Assembly (NCBI RefSeq): GCF_005405485.1 | Contig: NZ_BJED01000008.1 | Location: 124,001-188,000 of the forward strand | DNA: 64,000 bases | Reading direction: 5' to 3' | Source of the DNA: Enterococcus hulanensis | GTDB taxonomy: Bacteria; Bacillota; Bacilli; Lactobacillales; Enterococcaceae | In this document: positions 45,724-54,776 of the stretch, one piece after another | How the letters are laid out: every line of letters starts with the position of its first letter | Numbering within the stretch: the stretch's first letter is position 1 | Notes under the pieces: generated by a model | What the model was told of the DNA's origin: nothing | The model's database searches: none | Seen by the model: only the letters and a program-made list of their open reading frames with translations | Made by a program: the position numbers and the translations under genes

Positions 45724-45760
45724 AAAATGAGCTTCCTAAAATAGGAAGCTCATTAAACTA
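45724..45760 (-). terminator. Terminator of the sugar ABC operon
   Basis: Minus-strand ATGAGCTTCCT-ATTTT-AGGAAGCTCAT followed by TTTTTTA. It lies 21 nt after the last permease gene's stop. Confidence 0.9.
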
Positions 45761-45780
45761 TATCTATTTTGAAACCCGTA

Positions 45781-46812
45781 TCAGACCACCACATCGATGG
45801 ATTCGTCTATAGTTTCTTCTTTTGTTTTCTTTGTATCTTTCGTTCGCTTGCCGCGATTTACGATCGCCACCTGCATGACGATACAAAGGAGCATCAATAA
45901 CCCGACAAAAATCTTCGTCCACCACGAGCTGAGGGTCCCTTGAAAATCTACCATCGTACGAATCACACCCGTAATTAAGACACCTATCACCGGTCCAATC
46001 AAGGAGCCGACACCACCAGTCAATAACACCCCGCCGATTACACAAGCAGCGATAGCGTCCATTTCTAACCCCTGAGCATGCAAGCCATAGCCCGATAATG
46101 TGTAAAAGCTGAACATCACACCAGCCAATGACGATCCAAAACCACTTAAAGAGTAAATCATAATTCTCGTGCGATCCACCGGCAGGCCCATCAAGATTGC
46201 CGACTGCATGTTGCCGCCGATGGCAAAAACGGTTCGGCCAAATTGAGTATATTTTGACACATAGATACAAGCAAGTACGAAGACGATCGCAATCAACACA
46301 TTCAGCGAAATAAAGTAACCCGGCAGCAAATAGATTTTAAATTGCGACAGCTTATAAAACGTATCATCCGTAATCGGGATCGACTCGATCGAGATCAGAT
46401 AGCAGACGCCGCGGGCAAAAAACATTCCGGCAAGCGTAACGATCCAAGGATGCATCTTGAAATATTGGATAAGAAAGCCTTGAACTGTTCCAAATGCAAT
46501 ACCAATTAATAAGCAAAGGACGATTACAATAAAAGCATTCAACCCTTTTTGCAGCAAAGCAGCCGCAATCATCGACGTCATTGCGATCACTGCACCAACG
46601 GACAAATCAATACCGCCTGTTAATATTGGAAAACAAATCCCACAAGCCAGCACGATTAGATGGGCATTATTGATAAATAGATTCAAAACAACCCGCAATG
46701 ATAAAAAGCTAGGATACATCACTGAGCCCGCCAAAAACATCAAGAGGAAAATTCCAATGGAGGCCAACAACGGAATATTAAAATTACCAAGCTTAATTTT
46801 CAATCGAAACAC
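45781..46812 (-). CDS. Sugar ABC transporter permease (YjfF-like)
   Basis: A 343-residue inner membrane permease with about nine helices of the ribose/galactose (BPD_transp_2) family. It has CGICFPILTGGIDLSVGAVIAM near residue 57 and VIGGVLLTGGVGSLIGPVIGVLI near residue 255. Its charged Lys/Glu-rich tail (EETIDESIDVVV) is odd. The frame starts at GTG 46812, overlapping the other permease by 20 nt; TTG 46803 has a slightly better ribosome site. Fourth gene of a binding protein-ATPase-permease-permease operon. Confidence 0.88.
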   Translation of the reverse strand: MFRLKIKLGNFNIPLLASIGIFLLMFLAGSVMYPSFLSLRVVLNLFINNAHLIVLACGICFPILTGGIDLSVGAVIAMTSMIAAALLQKGLNAFIVIVLCLLIGIAFGTVQGFLIQYFKMHPWIVTLAGMFFARGVCYLISIESIPITDDTFYKLSQFKIYLLPGYFISLNVLIAIVFVLACIYVSKYTQFGRTVFAIGGNMQSAILMGLPVDRTRIMIYSLSGFGSSLAGVMFSFYTLSGYGLHAQGLEMDAIAACVIGGVLLTGGVGSLIGPVIGVLITGVIRTMVDFQGTLSSWWTKIFVGLLMLLCIVMQVAIVNRGKRTKDTKKTKEETIDESIDVVV

Positions 46813-47809
46813 CTGCCTTTCTTTTCTGCTTCATTGCTGTCGACCATTCTTTCATTTTTTCAGAAGAAAGCAGCACCACAAATATTACCACGATCGCTTT
46901 GACTACCATGATCGTCTCTGACGGAATCCCAAAAGTAAAAATAGTTGTCGTCAAGGTTTGGATAAACAGAGCACCGACTACTGTTCCGCCAAGATAGAAT
47001 TTCCCGCCATCCATCGACGTGCCTCCCAATACAACTGCTAGAATCGCATCAAGCTCCAACATCAGTCCGTTATTATTTCCATCTGCACTAGAAACATTTG
47101 CGCTATCCATCATTCCGCTCAATGCTGCCAGCACACCACAAATTATGTAGCATATCCATAAAACTTGCCGCGTATTGATCCCTGCATAGCGAGCGGATTG
47201 CTCATTAATCCCGACCGATTCGATCGACAGCCCTAACGAAGTCTTTCTTGTCAGCAGATAAACACCCAGAACGATCAATCCCATCAAGATTGCTGGAAAA
47301 GGGATTCCTAAAAAATAGCCTCGGCCAATAAATGAATAGGAAGTCTTTCCTAAAGTCAAAATTTCACCGCCGGAAATAATTTGAGCAAACCCGCGACCGA
47401 CTGTCATCAAGATCAACGTTGCAATCATCGGCTGGATATTCAGTTTAGCTACCAAAAAGCCATTCCATATCCCGCAAAGACAGCCCACAATTAGACCTGC
47501 TGCAATTGCCGCAACAACCGGAGTCCCAATTGTCAGTAAATAAGCAGCGACCATCGCTCCCAAGGCGTTGACTGAGCCGACCGAGATGTCGATGCCTCGA
47601 GTTGCGATTACTAAACACATCCCGATTGAAACGATGACCAATGAAGCTCCACGATTTAAGACATCGATCATACTTCCATATAAGTGTCCGTTATTAATCG
47701 ATAATTTGAAAAAGTTCGGTGAAAATATTAAGTTGAACAGTAAGATCAGTAATAGACCGACTACTGCCCACAGTTCCTTGCGTTTTAACAACCGTTTGAG
47801 TTTTTCCAT
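46793..47809 (-). CDS. Sugar ABC transporter permease (YtfT-like)
   Basis: A 338-residue permease, about nine helices. VSIGMCLVIATRGIDISVGSVNALGAMV near residue 60 (quoted here in part), MTVGRGFAQIISGG and AVVLGGTSMDGGKFYLGGTV near residue 255 are the family marks. It forms the channel with the YjfF-like partner as a heterodimer. Its ATG shares a base with the ATPase stop codon. Confidence 0.9.
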   Translation of the reverse strand: MEKLKRLLKRKELWAVVGLLLILLFNLIFSPNFFKLSINNGHLYGSMIDVLNRGASLVIVSIGMCLVIATRGIDISVGSVNALGAMVAAYLLTIGTPVVAAIAAGLIVGCLCGIWNGFLVAKLNIQPMIATLILMTVGRGFAQIISGGEILTLGKTSYSFIGRGYFLGIPFPAILMGLIVLGVYLLTRKTSLGLSIESVGINEQSARYAGINTRQVLWICYIICGVLAALSGMMDSANVSSADGNNNGLMLELDAILAVVLGGTSMDGGKFYLGGTVVGALFIQTLTTTIFTFGIPSETIMVVKAIVVIFVVLLSSEKMKEWSTAMKQKRKAGVSIEN

Positions 47810-49311
47810 TACGATACCTCCCCGGCAATAGCGCTCATGATATTGTTCTCAGAAATTTGCTCCTCAACCAATTCAGCCACTGAAAGCCGATCTCTTAGCA
47901 CGATGATCCGATCGCAGCAGCGAACCATTTCCTCATACTCAGAAGAAATGAACAAGATCGACATCCCTTTTCTGGAAATTGAAAGAATCAGACTTTCAAT
48001 TTCCCTTTTTGAACCAATATCGATTCCCCTCGTCGGTTCATCCAAAATTAGAAGCTTAGGATCGGTTACCAGCCAACGAGCCAATAACACTTTTTGCTGA
48101 TTTCCCCCCGATAACTCACCAACTTTTTTATCGGCATCTGGAGTTTTGATGTTCAATAGCTTTATATATCTTTCAGCAATCTCTTGCTGCTCTTTATAAC
48201 CGATTCGTTTCCAGCCCCGTTTTGCCTGCAAAGACACGATGATATTTTCACGAATACTCAAATCAGCCAAAATCCCTGAGACCTTTCGATCTTCAGAACA
48301 AAAGCCGATATTTTCTTTGATAGCCTTTTGCGGGAACATTTTTTTAATATGATCATTATCGATGTAAAGAACACCTTCATCAAACTCTTGTGCCCCAAAC
48401 AACAGCTCGGCTACCTCGCTTCGACCAGAACCCAAAAGCCCTGCTAAACCTAAAACCTCGCCTTCACGAATCTTCATGGAAAAATCATTGATCACGCCTT
48501 TTTTTGTGACATTCCGCATTTGAATAAAACTCGTTTGCGGATAATCGGTGGTTTTCCTGAATGCCCGAGAATCCTCATCCTTGAATTCTTGACCAATCAT
48601 TTTAGTCACCAAGTCGATCTGGCTTAGTTCATTTGCAGGATATTCTCCAATCCAGCGGCCATTTCGCAGTACAGTAATTCGATCAGAAATGGCATAGACT
48701 TGATCCAAGAAATGAGTTACGAACAAAATGGCCATTCCATTATTTTTCAACTCGCGAATAATCTCAAATAATTGCTCTACCTCATTGCCGTCCAAACTAG
48801 ATGTCGGCTCATCTAATATCAAAACCCCGGCCGACATATCTACCGCCCGTGCGATTGCAATCATCTGCTGAACGGAAACAGAGTAGCTGTCGAGTGTTTG
48901 CGTTACATCTACATCAATCTTCAATGTTTCTAACAGCTTCTTAGCATCCTCATTCATTTTCTTCCAATCAATCTTGCCCAGCTTCTTTGGTTGTCGACCA
49001 ATATAGATATTTTCTGCTACCGTTAGATTTGGACACAAATTGATTTCTTGATAAACCGTACTGATGCCGGTCTCTTGTGCTTCTTGCGGTGTCTGCGGTT
49101 CAATTTCTTGATTATTCAGTACAATCGTTCCGCTGGTTTTAGGATAGACACCGGTCATTACCTTGATCATGGTAGATTTTCCGGCACCATTTTCGCCCAT
49201 TAACGCGTGGACCTCACCTTTACGAAGCTTGAGCTTTACATCATCTAATGCCTTTACCCCGGGAAATTCTTTCGAAATATGCTCGAGGGAAAGGATCACT
49301 TCATTTTCCAT
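47809..49311 (-). CDS. Sugar ABC transporter ATPase (YtfR/RbsA-like, two ABC domains)
   Basis: A 500-residue ATPase with two ABC domains in one chain. First domain: Walker A ALMGENGAGKSTMIKVM near residue 45, signature VSVQQMIAIARAV, Walker B VLILDEPTSSLDG near residue 160. The second has GLLGSGRSEVAELLFG as a degenerate P-loop near residue 290 and LSGGNQQKVLLARWL near residue 400. This asymmetry is normal for RbsA/MglA/YtfR. Start chosen at 49311, after GGAGGAAT; a longer frame upstream lacks a site. Confidence 0.92.
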   Translation of the reverse strand: MENEVILSLEHISKEFPGVKALDDVKLKLRKGEVHALMGENGAGKSTMIKVMTGVYPKTSGTIVLNNQEIEPQTPQEAQETGISTVYQEINLCPNLTVAENIYIGRQPKKLGKIDWKKMNEDAKKLLETLKIDVDVTQTLDSYSVSVQQMIAIARAVDMSAGVLILDEPTSSLDGNEVEQLFEIIRELKNNGMAILFVTHFLDQVYAISDRITVLRNGRWIGEYPANELSQIDLVTKMIGQEFKDEDSRAFRKTTDYPQTSFIQMRNVTKKGVINDFSMKIREGEVLGLAGLLGSGRSEVAELLFGAQEFDEGVLYIDNDHIKKMFPQKAIKENIGFCSEDRKVSGILADLSIRENIIVSLQAKRGWKRIGYKEQQEIAERYIKLLNIKTPDADKKVGELSGGNQQKVLLARWLVTDPKLLILDEPTRGIDIGSKREIESLILSISRKGMSILFISSEYEEMVRCCDRIIVLRDRLSVAELVEEQISENNIMSAIAGEVS

Positions 49312-49346
49312 GTAGGGATTCCTCCTTTTATCGCGATCCATAAAGT

Positions 49347-49381
49347 TTAAAAAAGGAATAGAGCGACCTCTATTCCTTTTT
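49347..49381 (-). terminator. Hairpin between binding protein and ATPase genes
   Basis: Minus-strand AAAAAGGAATAGAG-GTCG-CTCTATTCCTTTTTT, a terminator-like hairpin. It probably reduces readthrough, so the binding protein is produced in excess over the membrane components, a usual arrangement. Confidence 0.8.
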
Positions 49382-49386
49382 AAGTA

Positions 49387-50403
49387 TTAGTAAGGTCTTG
49401 GTAGGTTTTCTTCTGCGTTCTTACTATCAAAGATACCGTTTTCGACAAATACTTCCTTCTTAACTTTTTCGCCTTTGGCTAATTTTTTAGCTGTTTCGAT
49501 GATGTCTTCTCCGTATAACGGGCTGCACTCAACTACACAATTGATCTTTCCATCGACAACTTGTTCCAATGCATCGTTAGTTCCATCGAAGGAAATGACT
49601 GTAATATCTTTTCCAGGTACTTTTCCTACCTCTTCGATTGCTTGAATTGCCCCCATTGCCATATCATCATTTTCCGAGAAGAGTACATCAATGTTATCGC
49701 CATTCGATTTCATGAAGGCTTCCATTACTTCTTTGCCTTCCGCACGAGTGAAGTTACCAGACTGCTGTTCAATGATTTTCCAGTTTTTGTGTTTCTTGAC
49801 TCCTTCCGTAATTCCAGCCGTACGTCCAACTTGCGCAGAAGATCCGGTGGTCCCTTGCAGATGGGCGATATTCAATGCATCGCTTTCTTTGCCCGTTTCC
49901 TTCAACTGGTCTTCTAGCCATTTAATTCCTCTTTCACCTTCATCTTTAGAGTCGGTTCCGATCCAAGCGCTGTACAAGTCGTCGATCTTCTTGCCTTTCA
50001 TCTTCCGGTCAACGATCAATACAGGAATATTCGCATCCTTCGCTTCTGTCAAAACAGTTTCCCAGCCAGTTTCCACAACCGGAGCCACTGCGATTACGTC
50101 TACACCTTGTTGAATGAAGTTACGAATAGCCGAAATTTGGTTTTCTTGTTTTTGCTGTGCATCAGAGAATTTTAAATTGACGTTCGGATCATTTTTCGCC
50201 GCATCTTGAACTGATTTCGTATTGGCTGTCCGCCACTGACTTTCAGCACCTAATTGAGAAAAACCGATAGTAATTTTTTCGTCTTTCCCTTTTTTAGCAC
50301 TAGAGCCATCTGTAGAACCGCCACCGCCACCACAACCAGCTAACAATGTAGCAACTAATGTAAGTGACAAGAACGCGCTGACCAAATTTTTCTTTTTCAT
50401 CAT
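49387..50403 (-). CDS. Sugar-binding lipoprotein of ABC transporter (YtfQ-like)
   Basis: A 338-residue periplasmic-type binding lipoprotein. The signal peptide ends in the lipobox TLLAGC (Cys 23) after a KKKN-hydrophobic start and is followed by a Gly/Ser linker. The domain starts ITIGFSQLGAESQWRTANTK, has RNFIQQGVDVIAVAPVVETGW near residue 100 and ISFDGTNDALEQVVDGKINCV near residue 270. This GFSQLGAESxWR start is shared with YtfQ, the galactofuranose/galactose binder of E. coli. The second, related lipoprotein at 50643 is its likely sensory paralogue. A perfect cre box lies 45 bp upstream. Confidence 0.92.
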   Translation of the reverse strand: MMKKKNLVSAFLSLTLVATLLAGCGGGGGSTDGSSAKKGKDEKITIGFSQLGAESQWRTANTKSVQDAAKNDPNVNLKFSDAQQKQENQISAIRNFIQQGVDVIAVAPVVETGWETVLTEAKDANIPVLIVDRKMKGKKIDDLYSAWIGTDSKDEGERGIKWLEDQLKETGKESDALNIAHLQGTTGSSAQVGRTAGITEGVKKHKNWKIIEQQSGNFTRAEGKEVMEAFMKSNGDNIDVLFSENDDMAMGAIQAIEEVGKVPGKDITVISFDGTNDALEQVVDGKINCVVECSPLYGEDIIETAKKLAKGEKVKKEVFVENGIFDSKNAEENLPRPY

Positions 50404-50447
50404 TTTCCCTCGCTTCTTCTTTTGATGAGTTAATCATAAAGCGAAAT

Positions 50448-50461
50448 TGAAAACGCTACCA
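50448..50461. promoter_or_regulatory. cre box (CcpA site), divergent transporter/sensor region
   Basis: TGAAAACGCTACCA matches the cre consensus at all 14 positions. It lies 45 bp upstream of the binding protein gene and 182 bp upstream of the sensory gene. The rest of the 239-bp divergent region is AT-rich and should hold the promoters and the response regulator's binding sites. Confidence 0.75.
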
Positions 50462-50642
50462 TGGATCATTTATGCTAAATTCCTTTAAATATTTCAGGCT
50501 TTTCCCTAAACTAAAAAATAAACGTCAGAGAACCTTGATTATTTTTAGATAGTTCCTTAAAAAAATTTCGATTTGCTATCTTTGGTATATTTTTTTTCAT
50601 ACAATATAGGTAAGAATAGTTGAGGATTTGAGGGGAAGAAAA

Positions 50643-51611
50643 ATGAAAAGGGTTTCACTTTTAATAGTACTGCTTTTACTGCTTACTAGCTGCTCTGCTG
50701 GAAAATCCAAGTCAGGTACAGATAAGAAACAATACGTGATCGGTTTTTCTCAGATCGGTGCGGAAAGTTCTTGGCGGGAACGTAATACCGAATCGGTCTT
50801 AGACGCAGGAAAAAAAGCCGATTATAAGATCCTTTATAAAAATGCTAACCAAAGCCAAGCAGAGCAAATCAAGGACGTACGTTCCTTCATCGCTTCACGC
50901 GTTGACCTGATTATTTTGACCCCCATTGTGGAGACTGGATGGAAGCACGTCTTAGAAGAAGCTGCTGCGGCCGACATTCCGGTTGTTATTAATGATCGGC
51001 TGATTTCAGAGGAGGATTCTCACCTTTATCAAACTTTTGTTGGTCCAAATGTGCCTATTCAAGGAATTCAAACAGCCGACTTTCTAAAAAAGAAATTTAA
51101 AAATGTTCCTGCACCGATCAATATCGTCGAAATCCAAGGAAGCAAAGATGCTTCACCAGCTATCAGCCGGCATGCTGGTTTACTGGAAGGTATAAAGGAT
51201 GATACTCGTTTTCAAATGATTGCTTCCGTTCATGGCGACTTTATGCTCTCCAAAGGCCGCGAGGCAATTAAGAATGTGGCCAAATCTCATGATCTTCGAC
51301 AAGTGGATGTGATTTACTGTCACAATGATGATATGACCGACGGCGTAGTCTCCTATTTAGAAGAAACGGATATCAAACCGGGAAAAGACATTATTATTTG
51401 CAGCGTTGACGGTCAGCAAAGTGCGATTAATCTGCTAAAGGCTGGGAAAATCAACTGCGTAATCGAATGTGATCCAAATATGGGTGAAATGCTTTTTGAG
51501 GTCGTAACTGCTGTATTGGAAGGAAAAGACGTTCCCAAAGAGAACTTTACTACCGGAAGGATTTTTTCTGAGTTTTCTGAGTTGAATAAAATTGAGGAAC
51601 GAGGGTATTGA
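50643..51611 (+). CDS. Sensory sugar-binding lipoprotein (YtfQ/XylFII-like)
   Basis: A 322-residue periplasmic-binding-protein-like lipoprotein (signal with lipobox LLTSC, Cys 18). The domain begins YVIGFSQIGAESSWRERNTES, nearly the same start as the transporter's own binding protein, and has RSFIASRVDLIILTPIVETGWK and CHNDDMTDGVVSYLEE. It is the first gene of an operon with a histidine kinase and response regulator, so it probably senses the ligand outside and talks to the kinase. Start chosen at ATG 50643 after AGGGGAA. Confidence 0.9.
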   Translation: MKRVSLLIVLLLLLTSCSAGKSKSGTDKKQYVIGFSQIGAESSWRERNTESVLDAGKKADYKILYKNANQSQAEQIKDVRSFIASRVDLIILTPIVETGWKHVLEEAAAADIPVVINDRLISEEDSHLYQTFVGPNVPIQGIQTADFLKKKFKNVPAPINIVEIQGSKDASPAISRHAGLLEGIKDDTRFQMIASVHGDFMLSKGREAIKNVAKSHDLRQVDVIYCHNDDMTDGVVSYLEETDIKPGKDIIICSVDGQQSAINLLKAGKINCVIECDPNMGEMLFEVVTAVLEGKDVPKENFTTGRIFSEFSELNKIEERGY

Positions 51612-51613
51612 GT

Positions 51614-53062
51614 ATGAAGCGGATAAGTATCGGAAACACCTTAAACTTTCATTATAAGCTGGTGATTCTCTTAGTCATTTTACCGATGGTATTCATCAGT
51701 GTTTTCTTCATGGTCAATATTTTTCAATATCGGAAATCAATTGAGAACGTCAACTATGTCAACAAGTTGAATTCTGAAATGGCTACAAAAATCGACAACT
51801 CGGTTTTTTATTTGATTACCGGAAAACCCACAAAAATGCAGGACCCCGCTGAATTGATTCTTTATTATCACAAAAAACTGGACACATTGAAGACCAGCTC
51901 TTCTTCCGTCGATCAGCAGCAGACCTTAGATGTGGCAAAACGCATATTAGACACTGATCGCCATTATGTGAATACGATCAAAGATAATATAGCCACAGAA
52001 AAACCAATCAGTGAGAGTGAAGCGATCCTAGTCGAAATTCGCAACGTCAATGTTCTATTAAAAGACACCTTACAGGAATTTGTGACGGGCGAGATCAATC
52101 TCTCAAATAAAAAGAGCAATCAGATTTTCCAAACGATTATTATTTTGCTGTTTTTAGAACTCTGTTTAGTCGTCATTCTCATTCTTATTATCAGCCGAAA
52201 TAAAAAAGATTTAACTGCCCGAATACAGACACCAATGGACAAAATTCTAACTTCCCTCTCTGAAGTTTCTAAAGGAAACTGGGATACTCAGGTGGAAAGC
52301 TCTGAAATCATTGAGTTTGACCTTTTATCGACTGAGGTCAATCAAATGACCACTCAGATCAAAGCGCTAATAGAACAAAACGAACGTAAACAACAAGCAA
52401 TTGCCAAAGCCGAATTGAAAGCCTTGCAGGCCCAAATAACGCCCCATTTCATTTACAACAGCTTAGATGCGATCATCACCTTATCAGAATTAGATGAACC
52501 AGAACGGGTGGTCGAAACAACACTAGCCTTATCGAATTTTTTTAAGCTGACACTAAACAATGGCAAAGATTGGGTGACCGTCCAACAAGAAATCGAACAT
52601 GTCAAAAGCTATCTGCAGATTTTAAAAACTCGCTATGGCTCGATTTTAGAGTATCAGCTTATGATTGATCCTTCGATCGAGAACATTAAAATGCTAAAAA
52701 TGATTTTACAGCCGCTCGTTGAAAATGCCATGTATCACGGGATTAAACACAGCCGCCGACGCGGACTCATCGAAATTCGCGGGACACAGCAAAATCAAAT
52801 GCTGATCTTTGAAGTCGCAGATAACGGCAGCGGGATGTCCCCTCGGCAAGTGGCTGAGCTGCAAAAAAATATTCAAGAGCTCGATCCTACTGGTGTATCT
52901 GGCGGTTATGGACTTTATAATGTTTATCGCAGATTGCGGCTTTACTTTGGTGCGGCAGCTGAGCTGCGAATAGCTAGTCAAGAAAATCAAGGAACAACAG
53001 TTACAATCATGCTGCCGATTCGAGATGATGCGTTTTTAGAAACGGAGGAAGAAGATGCTTAA
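51614..53062 (+). CDS. Sensor histidine kinase (LytS/YesM-like)
   Basis: A 482-residue membrane kinase. It has a hydrophobic segment at about residues 17-37, an extracytoplasmic region to about residue 175, a second membrane segment (IIILLFLELCLVVILILII), a HAMP-like linker, then the His kinase motif ITPHFIYNSLDAIITLSEL with His278. The ATPase region has LVENAMYHGIKHSRR near residue 375 and GGYGLYNVYRRLRLYFG near the end. Start chosen at ATG 51614, 2 nt after the lipoprotein stop, with GAGGG upstream. The extracytoplasmic part presumably contacts the lipoprotein. Confidence 0.92.
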   Translation: MKRISIGNTLNFHYKLVILLVILPMVFISVFFMVNIFQYRKSIENVNYVNKLNSEMATKIDNSVFYLITGKPTKMQDPAELILYYHKKLDTLKTSSSSVDQQQTLDVAKRILDTDRHYVNTIKDNIATEKPISESEAILVEIRNVNVLLKDTLQEFVTGEINLSNKKSNQIFQTIIILLFLELCLVVILILIISRNKKDLTARIQTPMDKILTSLSEVSKGNWDTQVESSEIIEFDLLSTEVNQMTTQIKALIEQNERKQQAIAKAELKALQAQITPHFIYNSLDAIITLSELDEPERVVETTLALSNFFKLTLNNGKDWVTVQQEIEHVKSYLQILKTRYGSILEYQLMIDPSIENIKMLKMILQPLVENAMYHGIKHSRRRGLIEIRGTQQNQMLIFEVADNGSGMSPRQVAELQKNIQELDPTGVSGGYGLYNVYRRLRLYFGAAAELRIASQENQGTTVTIMLPIRDDAFLETEEEDA

Positions 53063-54626
53063 AGTGTTTATCGCTGAAGACGAGGAGATCATTCGTTTAT
53101 CGTTACGCAAACAACTTGCGAAATTGGAAAAGGAAGGCACTGTTCAATTTATTGGTGAAGCCAGCGATGGCGACATGGCTCTTTCCATGATGCAAGAGTT
53201 GAAACCCGATCTGCTTTTGACAGATATTCGCATGCCCTTTATGAACGGATTGGACCTTGCTCGTTATGCTAAAGAAATGCTGCCGTGGCTTCATGTGATC
53301 ATCATTAGCGGTTACGATGATTTTGCCTACTCTCAAGAAGCTATCGCCATTGGTGTTGATTCCTACATCACTAAGCCTGTAACTACCATTGAGCTGATCG
53401 ATGCTATCAAATCTTCACAAAAGCGAATTCAGCAAGAACGCGAGCGGCAGAATCAGCCAGATCAAAAAAATAAGCTCATGCATTTTGAATACTACAAAGA
53501 ACATTTTTTCCATCATTTAGAGAAAAACGGCTACGACCCTAGTGAATTGATCGAACGTCAGGAGAAGCTCAACTTTAATCTATTGGGACAGTATCTAACG
53601 GTCATCTACATCAAATTGCCGCAACAGCATTTAAATGAACAAAGCTATCAGCATCTTGTCCTTCGTTTAAATGAAGTCTTTGACTCAGATAAAAATGTCC
53701 TGCCAGTGGTCTATGATACCCTTACTATCAAGTGTCTAGTTAGTGGTGCAAGCGAAGGCAAATCAATGGATAAAGCCTATTACGCGGCAGATATTCTGAA
53801 ATACGAACTGTTAAGTATGGAGGAAACTGCTTTTGTTATCGCAATTGGCAATACCTCTAATCGTTTGACCGAGCTTCGCAACAATCTATTATTGACCCAA
53901 CAATTTGCACTTGAAAGTCTCGAACCCTTCAACGGGAAAATTATTCAGCGAGCAGACACACTAAATGTCGCAGATGCTGGTTTTGTCCTACCCGATAAAA
54001 CGGTCCTAAATCTCAATCAGCAAGAATTTCAAGTAACCGAATTAATCAATACGATCTTACAGGGCTTAGAAACTGAGAATGGCTTCTCCTCCTCTTCGGC
54101 CTATCAAACGACACAATACTTGCTAAAATTCTTAGAAAAATTGAACACCAATCAAGGTCGAAAAGTTTTGGTAGAATACCAAGAAGCTGATTTAGTTTTA
54201 ATCAGCAAAACACCTTCAGTTTTTCGACTGCTCCTTGAAGTATTGCTGACGGCGATCAAAAATGGGCTAAAAGAAAAAAGCTATCAGAAAAAAGAGCAGG
54301 AGCATCCTGTCGTAACAGCTGTCTACAAAGAGATCTTGGAAAACTACTCGGACCCCAATTTATCCTTACAAGTAGTTGCCGATAACGCAGGAGTTAGCCA
54401 AACATATCTAAGTACCCTTTTTTCTCAGTCAAAAGGAAAAAACTTCATTGACGCATTGACTGAGATTCGCCTAGATCATGCAAAAGAGCTGCTGAGAGAA
54501 ACAGATCTGCTAATCACTGCGATTGCCTTTGAGATTGGCTATAATGACCCTAACTATTTCAGCTATCTCTTCAAAAAGAAAATCGGCGTTTCTCCAAAAG
54601 CTTTTCGCAATTCGCAAAATAAATAA
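53055..54626 (+). CDS. Response regulator with AraC-type DNA-binding domain (YesN-like)
   Basis: A 523-residue activator. The receiver domain (residues 1-125) has acidic pocket AEDEE (8-11), phospho-acceptor Asp57 in LLLTDIRMP, and conserved Lys105 region SYITKPVT. The C-terminal AraC domain (about residues 420-520) carries QVVADNAGVSQTYLSTLFSQSKG and YNDPNYFSYLFKKKIGVSPKAFR. The long middle region is poorly conserved. Overlaps the kinase by 8 nt. It is the likely activator of the divergent sugar ABC operon. Confidence 0.92.
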   Translation: MLKVFIAEDEEIIRLSLRKQLAKLEKEGTVQFIGEASDGDMALSMMQELKPDLLLTDIRMPFMNGLDLARYAKEMLPWLHVIIISGYDDFAYSQEAIAIGVDSYITKPVTTIELIDAIKSSQKRIQQERERQNQPDQKNKLMHFEYYKEHFFHHLEKNGYDPSELIERQEKLNFNLLGQYLTVIYIKLPQQHLNEQSYQHLVLRLNEVFDSDKNVLPVVYDTLTIKCLVSGASEGKSMDKAYYAADILKYELLSMEETAFVIAIGNTSNRLTELRNNLLLTQQFALESLEPFNGKIIQRADTLNVADAGFVLPDKTVLNLNQQEFQVTELINTILQGLETENGFSSSSAYQTTQYLLKFLEKLNTNQGRKVLVEYQEADLVLISKTPSVFRLLLEVLLTAIKNGLKEKSYQKKEQEHPVVTAVYKEILENYSDPNLSLQVVADNAGVSQTYLSTLFSQSKGKNFIDALTEIRLDHAKELLRETDLLITAIAFEIGYNDPNYFSYLFKKKIGVSPKAFRNSQNK

Positions 54627-54663
54627 ACCTAAGAAGAAAATCAAGTTCTTCTTAGGTTTATTT
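54625..54663 (+). terminator. Terminator after response regulator
   Basis: Hairpin AAACCTAAGAAGAA-AATCAA-GTTCTTCTTAGGTTT followed by TATTTTT, right behind the stop codon. Confidence 0.9.
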
Positions 54664-54776
54664 TTCTGCAGTTTTCCAACATCCGTCAAATTCTTAAACA
54701 CTTATATTTCCATATAAAGAGTGCCTGAACCTCGACTAACTTAAAAATCATCGCATCCATTAGAAAATGAAACGTT

